Shown: piece after piece, positions 5,461-6,920 of the stretch | Layout of the letters: the number at the start of each line of letters is the position of its first letter | Numbering within the stretch: position 1 is the first letter of the stretch | Assembly: GCA_012842235.1 (NCBI GenBank) | Contig: DUTE01000316.1 | Coordinates: 1 to 6,920 of the forward strand | Direction: 5' to 3' | DNA: 6,920 nt | From: Bacillota bacterium | Lineage (GTDB): Bacteria > Bacillota > DTU065 | Position numbers and translations under genes: made by a program | The notes under the pieces: generated by a model | What the model was told of the DNA's origin: nothing | Databases searched by the model: none | Seen by the model: the letters and a program-made list of their open reading frames with translations, nothing else

Positions 5461-5716
5461 TGTTAGTACTAGACTAAATAAGAAGTTTTTTTTGAGTTGA
5501 AATCGTTTTTGAGTAAAATCCTCCTAAAGTGTTGTGTTCGAAATCTCTAGGGGGATTTTAGTTTTTAGGTTGCATATATAACATTTTAACAATCAGATAG
5601 CTGTCCATATCTTGGTAATTTTTTTAACACTCATAGTTGTATAATACAAATACAATCTTAGTTTTCTTGGTTATATTGTTTAGCCTTTTATGCCCCTTGG
5701 TAAAAATTAACTAAAG
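5461..5716. other. Convergent intergenic region between terminator copies
   Basis: No gene is supported. On the minus strand the first 40 or so bases next to the decayed terminator show patchy resemblance to the last codons and stop region of the CodY-like gene, with indels. The long hairpin at 5514-5560 is the main other element. A TATAAT at 5640-5645 on the plus strand lacks a -35 and opens into no gene. The rest is AT-rich sequence without visible structure. Confidence 0.4.
5514..5566 (+). terminator. Intrinsic terminator downstream of the glycosidase-like gene
   Basis: TAAAATCCTCCTA (5514-5526) pairs with TAGGGGGATTTTA (5548-5560) as a 13-bp stem containing one T-G wobble, followed by T5 at 5562-5566. 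The 21-nt loop is larger than usual for a terminator. The T run follows only on the plus strand, so it would stop transcripts from the 3081-5417 gene about 100 nt beyond its stop codon and prevent interference with the convergent minus-strand gene. Confidence 0.6.
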
Positions 5717-5739
5717 AAAAAAGGCGGCTACACGCCGCC
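5717..5739 (-). terminator. Intrinsic terminator of the CodY-like gene
   Basis: Read on the minus strand, GGCGGC-GTGTA-GCCGCC forms a perfect 6-bp all-GC stem with a 5-nt loop, followed directly by T6. It starts 37 nt after the stop codon of the CodY-like gene. This is a textbook Rho-independent terminator. Confidence 0.9.
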
Positions 5740-5775
5740 ATAAAAATACCTGAGTCATAAAACTTCAGTGACCGG

Positions 5776-6366
5776 TTAACCAAGATTTTTCGGAGCTATT
5801 TTTTCAACCTCTTCGACTAGTTGAGGATTAGTTACACGGATAAAGGTACCTTTTCGACCTAAGGAAAACTTTTGGATAACCTGTGCAGCGCATAGTTTTT
5901 CTAGAGCACTTGCAACCGATGAGCGAGATATGTTTAATTTATCAGCAATTTCAGAAGCAACAATTACGCCTTCTTTACCGTTTAACTCGTTAAGCAAATG
6001 TTGGACAGCCACAAGTTCGGCCATTGAAAGGGAAGAAGCTGCAACAGAAACTTTCATCTGATCACTTTTATCAGCAATAGCGTTACGGCCAGCTTTTAGA
6101 GCAATTCTTCTGCCAAGTAATCCTGCTACAGACTCTAATAGACAAGCTGCATCGTCGTCGATTGTATTGGCCTTAACTACAATATAGTGTGCAGCATCTT
6201 TTCCGCTGTAGATAGGAAATGAAATAGTACCAGATCTGTCAAGAGTTTCCCCAGTGTTCAGTTCAATAGGGAGATCTAAAATATCAGCTAGTTTAGCAAC
6301 AACTTGTTCTTCAGGAGCTTCGTCTAGTATTAGTTCATAAACCTCTCTAACACGCTTAAACAACAT
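5776..6366 (-). CDS. Short CodY-family transcriptional regulator
   Basis: A 196-residue DNA-binding regulator. Residues 111-180 match the CodY winged helix closely: SSLSMAELVAVQHLLNEL leads into ASEIADKLNISRSSVASAL (137-155, recognition region) and the wing LGRKGTFIRVTN (169-180). The preceding linker helix (87-110) and the segment GTISFPIYSGKDAAHYIVV (46-64) through 'DDDAACLLESVAGLLGRRI' resemble the second half of CodY's GAF domain. Classical CodY has about 260 residues, senses GTP and branched-chain amino acids, and represses stationary-phase genes. Here roughly the first half of the GAF domain is missing or highly reduced, so ligand sensing may be lost or changed. The start codon at 6366-6364 is supported by AGGAGGT (6380-6374) 7 nt upstream, so this is not simply a mis-called start. 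It has its own promoter region and terminator, so it appears monocistronic. The gene symbol codY is withheld because orthology is uncertain. Confidence 0.85.
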   Translation of the reverse strand: MLFKRVREVYELILDEAPEEQVVAKLADILDLPIELNTGETLDRSGTISFPIYSGKDAAHYIVVKANTIDDDAACLLESVAGLLGRRIALKAGRNAIADKSDQMKVSVAASSLSMAELVAVQHLLNELNGKEGVIVASEIADKLNISRSSVASALEKLCAAQVIQKFSLGRKGTFIRVTNPQLVEEVEKIAPKNLG

Positions 6367-6418
6367 TATTCTTACCTCCTACAACAATAGACTCAGGTTC
6401 CTTTCGATATTCATTACT

Positions 6419-6427
6419 ATTATACCA
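6419..6427 (-). promoter_or_regulatory. Extended -10 promoter proximal to the CodY-like gene
   Basis: On the minus strand TGG-TATAAT is a perfect extended -10. No good -35 lies 17 bp upstream (GTTATA there), which extended -10 promoters can tolerate. It would give a leader of about 45 nt before the CodY-like start codon. Confidence 0.5.
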
Positions 6428-6439
6428 CATTATGTTAGG

Positions 6440-6468
6440 ATTATAACATCAATTGAACAAAAGAGCAA
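6440..6468 (-). promoter_or_regulatory. Second promoter for the CodY-like gene
   Basis: On the minus strand TTGCTC (6468-6463) is separated by 17 bp from TGT-preceded TATAAT (6445-6440), an extended -10. It is in tandem with the proximal promoter 21 bp downstream, and the CodY-box-like site at 6472-6486 lies just upstream of its -35. Confidence 0.5.
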
Positions 6469-6471
6469 AAA

Positions 6472-6486
6472 AATTTTCAGGACAAC
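6472..6486. promoter_or_regulatory. CodY-box-like site upstream of the CodY-like gene
   Basis: The 15-mer AATTTTCAGGACAAC matches the known CodY box AATTTTCWGAAAATT at 11 of 15 positions, including the first nine consecutively. It lies just upstream of the -35 of the second promoter, so autoregulation is plausible. In AT-rich DNA four-mismatch matches also occur by chance. Confidence 0.3.
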
Positions 6487-6920
6487 ATATTTGTTCTCTA
6501 CATACAAAAGCAATAAAGACTAAATAGATTGAAGTTATTAAAACTATCAATTGTACAAAACAGAAAGAAAATATCGTTAAAAAATACACAAAATCACTAA
6601 GTCTATACGTTTTACCTGCTACAATTATAACAAAACTATCCCTATTTGTCTTGTAAAAATTTAAACTTAATAAGACTTGAGCAATAAAAAACTATTATCT
6701 TGGCAATTATGTTTAGATGAACATGCTGAGGTTATGACCTTTTAGGGACTGTGGATATTATAATATAATAAACTTATTAAGTACATACCAAAAGTTATTA
6801 GTTAGACGGTAGTTTGGGAAAGGACATAAAAAAGCAGACAAAAGTAGAAGGGAACACATGAGATGAAATATATTTATATTACACTAGTCTGCAGGTGAGA
6901 TTTAGAGACTAATTAATATT
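6487..6920. other. AT-rich right-end region without a recognisable gene
   Basis: No ORF of convincing length or ribosome site was found on either strand. It holds the distal minus-strand promoter at 6624-6652, a 10-bp inverted repeat ACTTAATAAG/CTTATTAAGT (6665-6674/6773-6782) and small hairpins ATGTT/AACAT (6709-6724) and AGGT/ACCT (6729-6740). A TATAATATAAT-rich plus-strand stretch near 6759 and a 6-bp GCAGAC/GTCTGC pair (6834-6839/6887-6892) complete the list. Any of these may belong to a gene beyond the window's right edge. Confidence 0.4.
6624..6652 (-). promoter_or_regulatory. Distal extended -10 promoter on the minus strand
   Basis: On the minus strand AAGACA (6652-6647) is followed after 17 bp by TATAAT (6629-6624), preceded by TGT as an extended -10. 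It would start a transcript about 250 nt upstream of the CodY-like gene, giving either a long leader or a separate small RNA. No ORF follows directly. Confidence 0.45.

Noticed and set aside
6863..6898. 11-codon ORF near the right edge after a GAAGGGAA-like site.
   Set aside because: Too short, weakly spaced and without any coupled gene within the window.

Overview
The window comes from an AT-rich, low-GC Gram-positive bacterium, most likely a member of the Clostridia or a related anaerobic Firmicute lineage. The evidence is the strong purine-rich Shine-Dalgarno sites (AAAGGAG, AGGAGG), the extended -10 promoters, and a CodY-family regulator, a family known from Firmicutes. No rRNA, tRNA, CRISPR array or recognisable transposase was seen.

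Layout, left to right. (1) 1-455: a small cupin protein of the DUF861/Cupin_3 type, preceded by a perfect palindromic candidate operator. (2) 456-2269: a compact plus-strand operon. It encodes an ECF-like sigma factor, a single-pass membrane anti-sigma factor with the zinc-binding H-x3-C-x2-C motif, and a small secreted beta-rich protein. The secreted protein's start and signal peptide are encoded inside the 3' end of the anti-sigma gene (74-nt overlap). The leader carries a 9-bp inverted repeat flanking a Shine-Dalgarno site and a 9-codon ORF whose stop overlaps the sigma start codon. (3) 2270-3080: 811 bp without a protein gene. It is not featureless: its first 270 bp fold on paper into consecutive nested helices, including a three-way junction closed by a 13-bp composite stem, and end at a T7 run. 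This is the best candidate for an undescribed structured RNA. (4) 3081-5417: a large secreted protein with a glycoside-hydrolase-like TIM barrel flanked by carbohydrate-binding-like beta-sandwich domains. (5) 5418-5775: a convergent intergenic region with a plus-strand terminator, the intrinsic terminator of the minus-strand gene, and a decayed second copy of that terminator about 300 bp away. (6) 5776-6366, minus strand: a short CodY-like regulator that keeps the winged helix and the second half of the GAF domain but lacks much of the usual N-terminal sensory half. (7) 6367-6920: an AT-rich region with three minus-strand extended -10 sequences and a CodY-box-like site, and no convincing gene.

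A reasonable working model is inference only. The membrane anti-sigma factor and its co-encoded secreted partner report on the cell surface and release the sigma factor. The neighbouring secreted glycosidase-like protein is a plausible target because of its position, but no shared ECF promoter was recognised. The short CodY-like protein is a separate unit that may regulate itself.
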